A stretch of 64,000 bases of DNA from an uncultured Duncaniella sp. (GTDB lineage Bacteria > Bacteroidota > Bacteroidia > Bacteroidales > Muribaculaceae): positions 1 to 64,000 of the forward strand of contig NZ_CAJTMT010000007.1 of assembly GCF_910577345.1 (NCBI RefSeq). The letters run 5' to 3'. Position numbers and translations under genes: made by a program. Each line of letters begins with the position of its first letter. The stretch's first letter is position 1. This document shows positions 27,025 through 35,439 of the stretch, piece after piece. The notes under the pieces are model-generated. The model did no database searches. It was not told the origin of the DNA and saw only the letters and a list, made by a program, of their open reading frames with translations.

Positions 27025-27056
27025 TTTGGATTTGTTTAAACTATGTATTAAATTTG
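27025..27056 (+). promoter_or_regulatory. Promoter of the large outer-membrane protein gene
   Basis: TAAATTTG (27049-27056) is the -7 element and TTTG (27025-27028) lies 20 nt upstream. The leader to 27126 is about 65 nt. Confidence 0.65.
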
Positions 27057-27125
27057 CAGCGTTATCTATCGAGATTTCTACCAATCATCACGTTCAATTA
27101 TCAATAATCTTCAGAACAGAACTTC

Positions 27126-30044
27126 ATGAAAAACTTTCTCCGGAGCATGTTGCTATTGCTCACTCTCTCCTTTTTCATGCCTTTCACAGCTTTTTCAGCT
27201 AACGAAAACGACAGCATTTGGCTTTCAGGCCGCGTCAGGGATGCCATTACCAAAACCGATTTGACCGGAGCCTTTGTCTACCGCTATGACGAGGCCGGAA
27301 AACTCATTGATTCCCTTCCGGCAAACAAGGGTATAGCTTTTAAGAACGGTGAACGCATAGAACTTGCAGTGTATAATTTCCCCGTTTTACGCAAGGATTC
27401 TACAATTATATTCGACGTCGGCTGTCCGGGCTACAAAACACAGACTGTCACATACCGTCTTGAAAAAATCGGCAAGAGGGAGAGCTACCGTAACCTTCCC
27501 GTGACCCTTCTTGAAAAAGCTCCGCGTCAGCTTGGCGAAGTGACGGTGACAGCCTCGAAAATCAAATTCTATAACAAGGGTGACACCATTGTCTACAATG
27601 CCGATGCCTTTCAGCTTGCCGAAGGCTCGATGCTCGACGCGCTCATCAGTCAGCTTCCGGGTGTGGAGCTTAACGAGGATGGCCAGATAAAGGTCAACGG
27701 CCAATACGTCGAATCACTTCTGCTCAACGGCAAGGAGTTTCTTGACGGCAACAATCAGCTGATGCTCGACAACATCGCGGCCTACACGGTGAAGAATGTG
27801 CAGGTCTACGAGGGTCAGACCAAACTGGAGAAGTGGCGTGGCGAACCGAACGGGGAGAAGCATCTCACAATGGATGTCAAGCTCAAACGCGAATATAACC
27901 GTGGATGGATTGTCAACGCGCAGGGTGGTCTTGGAACCAAGGACCGTTACAGCGGACGCCTGTTCTCCTCTTTTTTCACCCCGACCACAAAACTGACACT
28001 CATTGCCAACGTCAACAATCTCAACGATAACCGTAAGCCGGGCAAGAGCGACACATGGACTCCGGAGATGATGCCGTCGGGCACACGCACCTACAAGATG
28101 GCCACATTCAACTATGACTATGAGGATTTGGATGAGACAAAGCGCTACCGGGGTTATGTGACAGTCGAGGAGAATTCCAACAATAATCTCTCCACCACCG
28201 ACCGCACCAACTTCCTCAGCGGGGGCAATACTTACGACTATGTCTTTGCCCGCAGCAAGAACAAGCAGCTCAAGCTGGAGACCCGCAACTATGTCAACAA
28301 TTTTGGTGAAAAGACCTATTGGGGCGGTATGCTTCTCGGCCGCTACATAAAGCGCGACAACAGTTCGACATCGCTGTCGGCCACCTTCGACAAGGAGCAG
28401 GAGGAGATTACCGCCAAGGCTCTTGAGGCTCTCTATAGCGACGGTTCGCCTGAGCAACTCGACGCTGTGATAAACCGCTCCATCACCCGCAGCGACGGTA
28501 GCCGCCATGAGGGCGAGGTTCAGGTGTATCCTCATTTCGAATACAAGATACCCCGGACTAACGACCGTCTGACCTTTCAAATCGGAATGAAGTATAAGGA
28601 CGAGAAGGAGGAGCGCTGGCGCGACTATAATATCAACTATGGCTCTGATCCGACACCGGCGGTCAAGAAGAGACAGTATTTCGACAATTCACCAAACCAT
28701 ACCCTCACCCTTGATGGTACCGTCGGCTACCGGATAAATATGAATGGTGTGCATTTCGACGTTACATATTCCTATCGCTTCCTGAACCGCGACAGGGATT
28801 CATATATGTATGCTCTGGACCGCATGGCCGACATGGGTAACTACGGAACTCTTCCTGCCGGTTACCTCGACTCATTCGACCCTTCCAACAGCTACACCTC
28901 GCGCCTGATTGAGAACAAGCATGAAATCACTCCGTTTTTTATATGGTTCAAAAGCCTCCCGAACAAAAATAGGTTAATCGTATATCTTAATCCGGAATTT
29001 TCGCTGCTTCACCAGCATTTTGACTATTGGCGCGACAACCGTTCATATCTCGTCAGCCGCAATTCATTCCTGACGGTAGTAAATAAGTACGGTGGCCGTA
29101 TCACGTTTAACATGGGTGCGCAAGGAGAGGATCCGCGACGTATTGTCTACCGTCATGACTTGGAATACAAGTATTCACTTGATGTCAAGACCCCCGATCT
29201 GACCCATCTGATTGATATTGTCAATGATTCCGACCCCCTCAACATCGCTCTCGGAAACCCTGACCTTAAGAATGCCCGTATCCACCGACACACCATTGAG
29301 TGGACCTTCAAGCCGGCTGAAAGACAGCTCAACAACCTCCTGTCTCTCTGGTATGAGTACACGACAGATGCATTGGTGAGAGGCTACACCTACGACACGT
29401 CGACAGGTATCCGCCGCAACAAGACTTATAATGTCGACGGCAACCATTTCGTCAATGCTAATAATGTGTTCAATCTTCAGTTTGGCAATAAGCAGCAGTT
29501 CACACTCAGTTCAATCACCCATGTATCGTTCACAAACTATGCCGACATGATTGGTGTCAATCTTGAGGAGCCGCGGAAGTCCACTGCCAAGACCACAAGT
29601 ATGACTGAGAAACTAAAGCTCGACTGGCAGATAGGTAAGCAGCAGATAGGGTTGAACGGAAGTTTCACCAACCGCCACACGACCTCCACCCGTGAGGATT
29701 TCCAGACCATTGATGCACGGCATTTCAGCTATGGTCTCCTCGGCCAGTTCCGCCTGCCTGGTGGTTTCGGCGTGAACACTGACTTCACCTTCTATGCCCG
29801 ACGCGGCTATGGAGTGAAGGAGCTCGACACCACCGATGCCATCTGGAATCTGCGTTTGACCTACACGCCGCGCGGTGGTCACTGGGTGTTTATGGTCGAC
29901 GGTTTCGATATGCTCCATCAGCTCTCCAACGTCAACTATGCCGTCAACGCCTCCGGCCGCACCGTCAGCTACACCAACGCCCTCCCCCGCTACGTCATGT
30001 TCTCCGTCCAATACCGCCTCAACATCCAACCGAAGAAACGGTAA
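27126..30044 (+). CDS. Outer-membrane beta-barrel family protein, TonB-receptor-like
   Basis: A 972-residue protein with a signal peptide (about 1-24). Residues about 30-130 form a carboxypeptidase-regulatory-like beta-sandwich. A plug-like segment follows: LGEVTVTASKIKFYNKGDTI (about 137-156), LDALISQLPGVELNEDGQIK and VNGQYVESLLLNGKEFLDG. The rest is a long barrel ending YVMFSVQYRLNIQPKKR. This architecture is that of the outer-membrane beta-barrel (OMP_b-brl_3) family of Bacteroidetes, which are TonB-receptor relatives. The cargo is unknown. It is monocistronic with a good promoter. Confidence 0.82.
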   Translation: MKNFLRSMLLLLTLSFFMPFTAFSANENDSIWLSGRVRDAITKTDLTGAFVYRYDEAGKLIDSLPANKGIAFKNGERIELAVYNFPVLRKDSTIIFDVGCPGYKTQTVTYRLEKIGKRESYRNLPVTLLEKAPRQLGEVTVTASKIKFYNKGDTIVYNADAFQLAEGSMLDALISQLPGVELNEDGQIKVNGQYVESLLLNGKEFLDGNNQLMLDNIAAYTVKNVQVYEGQTKLEKWRGEPNGEKHLTMDVKLKREYNRGWIVNAQGGLGTKDRYSGRLFSSFFTPTTKLTLIANVNNLNDNRKPGKSDTWTPEMMPSGTRTYKMATFNYDYEDLDETKRYRGYVTVEENSNNNLSTTDRTNFLSGGNTYDYVFARSKNKQLKLETRNYVNNFGEKTYWGGMLLGRYIKRDNSSTSLSATFDKEQEEITAKALEALYSDGSPEQLDAVINRSITRSDGSRHEGEVQVYPHFEYKIPRTNDRLTFQIGMKYKDEKEERWRDYNINYGSDPTPAVKKRQYFDNSPNHTLTLDGTVGYRINMNGVHFDVTYSYRFLNRDRDSYMYALDRMADMGNYGTLPAGYLDSFDPSNSYTSRLIENKHEITPFFIWFKSLPNKNRLIVYLNPEFSLLHQHFDYWRDNRSYLVSRNSFLTVVNKYGGRITFNMGAQGEDPRRIVYRHDLEYKYSLDVKTPDLTHLIDIVNDSDPLNIALGNPDLKNARIHRHTIEWTFKPAERQLNNLLSLWYEYTTDALVRGYTYDTSTGIRRNKTYNVDGNHFVNANNVFNLQFGNKQQFTLSSITHVSFTNYADMIGVNLEEPRKSTAKTTSMTEKLKLDWQIGKQQIGLNGSFTNRHTTSTREDFQTIDARHFSYGLLGQFRLPGGFGVNTDFTFYARRGYGVKELDTTDAIWNLRLTYTPRGGHWVFMVDGFDMLHQLSNVNYAVNASGRTVSYTNALPRYVMFSVQYRLNIQPKKR

Positions 30045-30087
30045 ATTGCAGGAGGGCGCGCTGTAGGGGCGGCAGTATGGCCGGTCA

Positions 30088-30346
30088 GTAGGGACGCTTT
30101 TCAAAGCGTCCGCAACAACCCCGGTAACTTCTTGCAAACAACCCCGGTAACTTCTTGCAAAAAAACGCGGAAAACATTGGTTAAACTCCATTAAACGCGA
30201 ACAATACAAACATATTGAAATCAATGGCACTTGCGAAGCATATCCCCGATGGCTCAGCAAGTGCCATTGGTGTTTATGGGGATGTTTATGAGGATGTTTT
30301 TTATAATACATTTTGCTGATGCGGACGCTTTGAAAAGCGTCCCTAC
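30088..30346. repeat. Nested palindrome composite f
   Basis: Outer arms 30088-30114 and 30320-30346 are a perfect 27-bp inverted repeat of the GTAGGGACGC type. After the left arm a unit of about 23 nt (ACAACCCCGGTAACTTC and onward) is duplicated in tandem (30115-30161). In the centre CAATGGCACTTG pairs with CAAGTGCCATTG. The composite fills most of the 473-nt gap 30045-30517, where I see no gene or clear promoter. Confidence 0.8.
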
Positions 30347-30517
30347 CGGCACATACCGGCCAATCCCAGTCAATCCGGATGGACCGAGATTTGAACTCTT
30401 TGCCGTAAAACAATGTTATAAAACATATATTGAAACACACACACGTTCAATTATACGACACATTTACATTAATCATTCATGACATTTTGCAACCGTCATG
30501 ATAAAATTGTTTTAGGT

Positions 30518-30955
30518 ATGAAAAAGATTGTACTATCAGCGTTAGTATTTATGATGGCATCGACAGCCACAGTATTTGCAGGTGATCAGATTTCAGAGTC
30601 AGAACTTCCTCAGAGAGCCCGCAGCCTGATTTCATCATGTTTTGCCGGTGACCCCGTATCGTCGATTGAAAAGGACAACCGTATGCGAGGCACTGAGTAT
30701 GAGGTGGAGCTTGCAAGCGGTATGGAGCTCGATTTCAACGACAACGGTACATGGCGAAAAATCTCAGCTGCTCCCGGTCAGACTCTTGCCGACAACTTCA
30801 TTCCCGAAAAGATTGCCGCCTATCTTGCCAAGACTTATCCCGGAGAGTCAGTCACCAAGATTCTCAAAAACCGCAGGGGTTATGAAGTCGAACTCACCAA
30901 CAACCACGACCTCCACTTCGACTCAAGCGAACGATTTGTCAGAGTGGACAGGTGA
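30518..30955 (+). CDS. PepSY-like domain secreted protein
   Basis: A 145-residue protein starting MKKIVLSALVFMMASTATVFAGD; this start gives a clean signal peptide, whereas the ATG at 30479 adds 13 polar residues. The mature part has two similar halves: LPQRARSLISSCFAGD with YEVELASGMELDFNDNGTW, and IPEKIAAYLAKTYPGE with YEVELTNNHDLHFDS. This is the duplicated PepSY-like (beta-lactamase-inhibitor-like) fold common in Bacteroidetes. The family is periplasmic and of unknown function, possibly inhibitory. It stands alone before the giant palindrome. Confidence 0.82.
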   Translation: MKKIVLSALVFMMASTATVFAGDQISESELPQRARSLISSCFAGDPVSSIEKDNRMRGTEYEVELASGMELDFNDNGTWRKISAAPGQTLADNFIPEKIAAYLAKTYPGESVTKILKNRRGYEVELTNNHDLHFDSSERFVRVDR

Positions 30956-31015
30956 TTTCCTGGCTAATCCTCTACAGTATAGAGGTTAAAGTATAGAGAG
31001 CACTTGTCGATTCTC

Positions 31016-31609
31016 TACAGTATAGAGATTAAAGTATAGAGTATAGATAAGTGTTATGCTATCTGCATGGCTGTTTCCGGATGGTTGCATGGCTGTTTCC
31101 GGATGGTTGTAGGGACGCGCTGTAGCGCGTATGCCGAATGACGTATTCGGATGACAGGCACATATCGTCCGGATGGCACACAACGCACCTGAATGCCACT
31201 TTATATCTCCCTATCCCGAAAATCAACGGTACATAAATTCAGAAATCACAAAAATAACAGATTTTTCAGTCATAATCCACCGACACCGTGTGTGTCGGGT
31301 TGTGGTAGGGCTGAAAAATCTGTTATTTTTGTGATTTAAAATCTGTTATTTTTGTAATTTTTGAATTTATGTACCAATAATTCTGATAGTTGATTATGCC
31401 ATAGAGGATTATTTCATAGCTGATTGATTTTCACTGGGCATACGCGCTACAGCGCGTCCCTACAACCATCCGGAAACAGCCATGCAACCATCCGGAAACA
31501 GCCATGCAGTCATCCGGAAACAGCCATGCCGCCATGCGGCCATCCGGAAAACAGCCGTCCGGACAGCATAACAATTATCTATACTCTATACTTTAATCTC
31601 TATACTGTA
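31016..31609. repeat. Giant nested palindrome g in the PepSY-ribF gap
   Basis: Outer arms 31016-31060 and 31565-31609 (45 nt) pair with one mismatch. Just inside, arms 31063-31135 and 31437-31509 form a perfect 73-bp inverted repeat that contains two copies of GCATGGCTGTTTCCGGATGG and a GTAGGGACGCGC unit. On the right side an extra copy of the Pu/Py-mixed repeat (31510-31564) is inserted. A further palindrome lies in the centre (31228-31375). The right outer arm overlaps the last 10 nt of ribF and supplies its stop. A related copy of the outer arm lies at 30972-30998. Confidence 0.9.
31228..31375. repeat. Central palindrome of composite g
   Basis: Left arm 31228-31269 (GGTACATAAATTCAG onward) pairs with right arm 31311-31375, in which a block of about 23 nt (AAATCTGTTATTTTTGT type) is duplicated in tandem. 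The core has a small hairpin CCGACAC/GTGTCGG. Wording is shared with palindromes d, e and h. Confidence 0.8.
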
Positions 31610-32529
31610 AAGGAGCGACGAATGCTAGCGGCGTCGCGTTCGAGTTGTTCGCGGAGTTTGTCGGTAGAGGCAAAGCGGCGCTCCGGGCGGAGGTATTTCA
31701 CGAACTCGACAACGACTTCTTCGTCGTAGAGATAGCCTGTGTAGTCGAAAATATGAGCTTCGATTGAGAGTATTGCCTGTCCCTCGCCGTCGGTGACAGT
31801 CGGGCGGAAGCCAATGTTGACCATTGAGGGACGGCGCTCACCGTCGGGGGTGACGACGAAAGCCGCGTAGGCTCCCGGTTTGGGGATGAGCGCCTCCTTG
31901 TCGGAGGGTTTGAGATTAGCTGTCGGGAAGCCGAGTGTGCGGCCAAGTCTCTGTCCGCTGACCACCATGCCGCGCAGGTTATAGTTGTAGCCGAGAGCTT
32001 CCGCTGCCTTTTCGGGTTCACCCGAAAGAAGATGGCGACGGATGAGCGACGAGCTGACGGGAGCGCCCGGTCCGCGGTATTCGGGTGCCGGAATTACCTC
32101 TACACCGACCTCCTCACCTATCTTGCGATATTCCTCGGTGGTCTGCGGGCGGTCGTGGCCGAAGCGGTTGTTGAAACCGAGGACAAGGGTGTCGATGCCA
32201 TACGATTTGCGGAGCATCGAGAGGAATTCACGGGCGCTTTTGTTGCGCAGTCGGTCATTGAACGACAGGATGATAATATCCTCCGCCCCTGCCGCTCCGA
32301 GGCGGCGCATACGGTCTTCGAGTGTTGTCAGCAGTCCGGGAGCTTCGAGCGGACGCACCACCGAGAGGGGATGGTGGGAGAAGGTGATGACCGCCGGAGT
32401 CAGCCCACGGCTTCCGGCTTCGAGGCGCAGATAGTCAATAAGGAATTTATGACCGGCGTGGACACCGTCATACATCCCCACGGCAGCTATGCGCCGCCGC
32501 GACGTGTCGCTCTTGGTGATTATTCTCAT
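31600..32529 (-). CDS. ribF: Bifunctional riboflavin kinase/FAD synthetase RibF
   Basis: A 309-residue protein of usual length. The N-terminal FAD synthetase domain has AAVGMYDGVHAGHKFLIDYL (about 15-34, with the nucleotidyltransferase GxxH) and the SSSLIRRHLLSG region (about 160-171). The flavokinase domain has GRTLGFPTANLKP (about 195-207) and the conserved VVEFVKYLRPERRF near residue 275. It makes FMN and FAD from riboflavin in the cytoplasm. Its final codons and stop lie within the palindrome right arm. Upstream lies the repeat region 32619-32850. Confidence 0.95.
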   Translation of the reverse strand: MRIITKSDTSRRRIAAVGMYDGVHAGHKFLIDYLRLEAGSRGLTPAVITFSHHPLSVVRPLEAPGLLTTLEDRMRRLGAAGAEDIIILSFNDRLRNKSAREFLSMLRKSYGIDTLVLGFNNRFGHDRPQTTEEYRKIGEEVGVEVIPAPEYRGPGAPVSSSLIRRHLLSGEPEKAAEALGYNYNLRGMVVSGQRLGRTLGFPTANLKPSDKEALIPKPGAYAAFVVTPDGERRPSMVNIGFRPTVTDGEGQAILSIEAHIFDYTGYLYDEEVVVEFVKYLRPERRFASTDKLREQLERDAASIRRSFTV

Positions 32530-32618
32530 GAGTGCTTGGTTGGATAATTTATTGATTTAACACCCGGCGGGGCGGTGGAGTTTAATTGGGATGATGAATG
32601 AGGAGGGAAGGGGGGACG

Positions 32619-32850
32619 TGTCCGTAGGACACTGATTTCTGCGTAACCCCGTACATCGAGCGAAGCGATGATGTGCGGGGCTGAATAGCCGGATAATAAA
32701 ACTAAGTGTCCGTCAGGACACTGATTTACCATCCTTGTATGTCAAAACCGTAAATCGATGTCCTACGGACATCAATCATGATAGATCTCATCTTTTCCCC
32801 GCACATCATCGCTGCGCTCGATGTACGGGGTTACGAGTAAATCGGTGTCC
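32619..32850. repeat. REP-like inverted pair with covarying mini-palindromes
   Basis: Units 32627-32680 and 32797-32850 (54 nt) are inverted copies with few differences: GGACACTGATTT, then GTAACCCCGTACATC, a GAGCGNAGCG loop and ATGTGCGGGG. Mini-palindromes surround and separate them: GTGTCCGTAGGACAC (32619), GTGTCCGTCAGGACAC (32704), GATGTCCTACGGACATC (32757) and GGTGTCC/GGACACC (from 32844). The 478-nt gap 32530-33007 contains no gene or clear promoter besides these. Confidence 0.8.
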
Positions 32851-33007
32851 TTATCGGACACCACATCGCATCGGTGTCCAGTGAGCTTATATCCTTGACG
32901 GACATCACATAGGCTATGGACACTATATAGCTGTTAGATGGATGTCCGTGCGGTCATTGGATTCCTTCTGAGAGTGGTGTCTTTTCCAGGGGTGGCCGAT
33001 ATTCGGG

Positions 33008-33634
33008 CTACAGGCTTTTTTTGAACTCTTCGAGGAGGGTGGTGAATTCGTCGCCGGGGCGCACGAGGACAGAGTTGAAACCGTAGGAGCGGGCGGCATC
33101 GACGTTCGACTGCGAGTCATCGAAGAAAAGGGTCTCGGAGGGATTCAGTCCGCCAACCTTTTCCGTATAGTCGAAAATCGCCTTTCCGGGCTTGCAGCAT
33201 TTGGCCTCGTAGGAGGTGAAAATTCCGTCGAAATAGTCGGCCATCTCGCGGCCCTCCTTGCGGAATTCCTCGGCAATCTTGCCGTTGACCATGATGGGGT
33301 TGGTATTTGAGAGGAGATACACCTTGTAGTCGCGACGGAGTTCGCGGAGCGATTCGAGACGGTGGACGGGGATACCGATGAGGAATTCATTGAAAGCAGC
33401 GTCGATTTCCTCGTCGCTGACATTCTCGCGGTCAATCATCGGACGCACCTGCGCGTGGAACTCATCGGCATCAATCTCGCCGGATTCGAGTGCGAGGAAT
33501 GCACCCTTCTGGCCATAGACACCGAGAAAATCGTCGGCATCCTTCATGCCGAGTCGCTCGAAGGCCCTGACGCAGCGGTCGCGGTCAAGGTCCATGATTA
33601 CTCCTCCGAGGTCAAAAAGCAGATTTTTTATCAT
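33008..33634 (-). CDS. HAD-family phosphatase
   Basis: A 208-residue protein of the HAD subfamily I type. The motif I region LLFDLGGVIMDLD (about 5-17) has DLGGV with the nucleophile Asp. Motif II is LLSNTNP (about 111-117), and motif IV is LFFDDSQSNVDAARSYG (about 163-179) with the metal-binding Asp pair. It resembles the YihX/alpha-D-glucose-1-phosphate phosphatase group of small phosphatases. The substrate is unknown. It is divergent from pyrG and has its own TAnnTTTG element. Confidence 0.85.
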   Translation of the reverse strand: MIKNLLFDLGGVIMDLDRDRCVRAFERLGMKDADDFLGVYGQKGAFLALESGEIDADEFHAQVRPMIDRENVSDEEIDAAFNEFLIGIPVHRLESLRELRRDYKVYLLSNTNPIMVNGKIAEEFRKEGREMADYFDGIFTSYEAKCCKPGKAIFDYTEKVGGLNPSETLFFDDSQSNVDAARSYGFNSVLVRPGDEFTTLLEEFKKSL

Positions 33635-33680
33635 TTGGCGGTAAGAGCGTGAATTGTGTCAAAAATTCTATAACTGAGAG

Positions 33681-33719
33681 CAAAATTAAGAAAATATCCC
33701 CGATTTTTTTGTAAATTTG
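33681..33719. promoter_or_regulatory. Divergent -7 elements of the HAD phosphatase and pyrG genes
   Basis: Minus strand TAATTTTG (33688-33681) faces the HAD gene at 33634. Plus strand TAAATTTG (33712-33719) is 53 nt before the GTG start of pyrG. No good -33 elements were seen for either. Confidence 0.55.
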
Positions 33720-33772
33720 CGCCTTAATTATCATTGACACGTCATTGAAGTATCTCAATCACATCATAAAGC

Positions 33773-35392
33773 GTGGAAACTAAATACATTTTTGTGACCG
33801 GCGGCGTTGTGTCGTCGCTCGGCAAAGGAATCATCTCTTCATCGTTGGCATGTCTGCTTAAGGCACGCGGTTTCAGGGTCACCATACAGAAGTTTGACCC
33901 CTACATCAACATCGACCCCGGAACCCTCAACCCCTACGAGCATGGCGAGTGTTATGTGACAGTCGACGGCCATGAAGCTGACCTTGACCTCGGTCACTAC
34001 GAACGTTTCACCAATATCCAGACCACCCGCGCCAACAATGTCACCACAGGCCGCATCTATAAGAGCGTCATCGAGAAGGAGCGCCGTGGCGACTATCTCG
34101 GCAAGACCGTCCAGATTATCCCTCACATCACCGACGAAATCAAGCGCAACGTCATGGCCCTCGGCAAGACAGGCAACTTTGAATTCGTCATCACGGAAAT
34201 CGGAGGCGTGGTCGGCGATATTGAATCGCTTCCCTTCCTTGAGGCTGTCCGTCAGCTCCGTTGGGAGCTTGAAGATGACTGCATCTGCGTCCATCTGACC
34301 TACGTCCCCTTCATCGCAGCCGCCAAGGAGCTGAAGACCAAACCCACCCAACACTCCGTCAAGCAGCTTCAGCAGCTCGGCATCCAGCCCGATGTGCTCG
34401 TGTTGCGCACGGAGCATGAGATTCCCGCTTCGATGCGAAAGAAAATCGCGCAGTTCTGCAACGTCGCTCCCGATGCCGTTATCGAGAGCCGCGACGCAAA
34501 GAGCATCTACGATGTGCCGGTGCAGATGCACGAGGAGCATCTCGACGAGATCGTGATGCGCAAGCTCGACATGGATCCAAAGGGACAGCCCGACATGGGG
34601 CCGTGGAAAGAGTTCCTCACCAAGATGCGCACGGCTGAAAAGAAGGTGCGCATAGGTCTCGTCGGGAAATATGTGGAGCTTCAGGATGCCTACAAGTCCA
34701 TCTCCGAAGCCCTCTTCCAGTGCGCGACATATTCTGACCGAGTGCTTGATTTGGTTTACATCCATTCCGAGCGCGTCACACCCGAGAATGTCGAAGCCCA
34801 GCTCCGCGACCTCGACGGCGTGATTATAGCTCCCGGATTCGGCCAACGCGGCATCGAGGGAAAATTCGTGGCGCTGAAATGGTGTCGTGAGCACGATGTC
34901 CCGACCTTCGGAATCTGTCTGGGTATGCAGTGCATGGTCATCGAGTTTGCCCGCAATGTCCTCGGACTCGCCGAAGCCAACTCGACAGAGATGCAGCCCC
35001 ACACGCCCGACAATGTGATTGATCTCATGGAGGAGCAGAAATCCATCTCCAACATGGGAGGAACAATGCGTCTCGGAGCTTACGACTGCCGTCTGACCCC
35101 CGGCTCACGCGCAGCCGCAGCCTACGGCGCCACTGAAGTGAGCGAGCGTCACCGCCACCGCTTCGAGTTCAACAACGATTACCGTGCCAGCTTCGAGGCT
35201 GCCGGTATGAAGTGTGTCGGCGAGAATCCCGCAACCCATCTTGTGGAGGTTGTCGAGCTTCCTGACCACCGCTGGTTCATCGGCACTCAGTATCATCCCG
35301 AATACTCCTCGACAGTCCTCTCCCCCTCGCCACTGTTCATGGACTTCATCAAGGCAGCCATCGCCTACGGTGAGGAACGTGAGAAGAAATAA
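33773..35392 (+). CDS. pyrG: CTP synthase
   Basis: A 539-residue protein starting at GTG (33773) with METKYIFVTGGVVSSLGKGI, the synthase P-loop-like motif. The amidoligase half runs to about 270. The class I glutamine amidotransferase domain has FGICLGMQCMVIEFARNV with the nucleophile Cys, and a late HPE (QYHPEYSS) of the catalytic triad. It converts UTP to CTP using ATP and glutamine. Length and motifs are complete. yidC follows after 47 nt. Confidence 0.97.
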   Translation: METKYIFVTGGVVSSLGKGIISSSLACLLKARGFRVTIQKFDPYINIDPGTLNPYEHGECYVTVDGHEADLDLGHYERFTNIQTTRANNVTTGRIYKSVIEKERRGDYLGKTVQIIPHITDEIKRNVMALGKTGNFEFVITEIGGVVGDIESLPFLEAVRQLRWELEDDCICVHLTYVPFIAAAKELKTKPTQHSVKQLQQLGIQPDVLVLRTEHEIPASMRKKIAQFCNVAPDAVIESRDAKSIYDVPVQMHEEHLDEIVMRKLDMDPKGQPDMGPWKEFLTKMRTAEKKVRIGLVGKYVELQDAYKSISEALFQCATYSDRVLDLVYIHSERVTPENVEAQLRDLDGVIIAPGFGQRGIEGKFVALKWCREHDVPTFGICLGMQCMVIEFARNVLGLAEANSTEMQPHTPDNVIDLMEEQKSISNMGGTMRLGAYDCRLTPGSRAAAAYGATEVSERHRHRFEFNNDYRASFEAAGMKCVGENPATHLVEVVELPDHRWFIGTQYHPEYSSTVLSPSPLFMDFIKAAIAYGEEREKK

Positions 35393-35439
35393 GAAAAAAC
35401 ATCAACAACCTCTTAAAACCCATTCCGTAAAACCGACTC

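Noticed and set aside
31063..31509. Repeated GCATGGCTGTTTCCGGATGG units considered as a CRISPR array
   Set aside because: Copies are adjacent without unique spacers, are arranged as an inverted repeat, and no cas gene is present.
31424..31729. A 101-codon frame from the right arm of the giant palindrome into ribF
   Set aside because: It is composed of palindrome arm repeats and antisense ribF; no independent coding signal.
33839..35002. A 387-codon open frame antisense to pyrG, and similar long antisense frames opposite ribF, yidC and the outer-membrane protein genes
   Set aside because: They lie wholly within well-supported genes, have no promoter or family motif, and follow from the codon composition of the sense genes.
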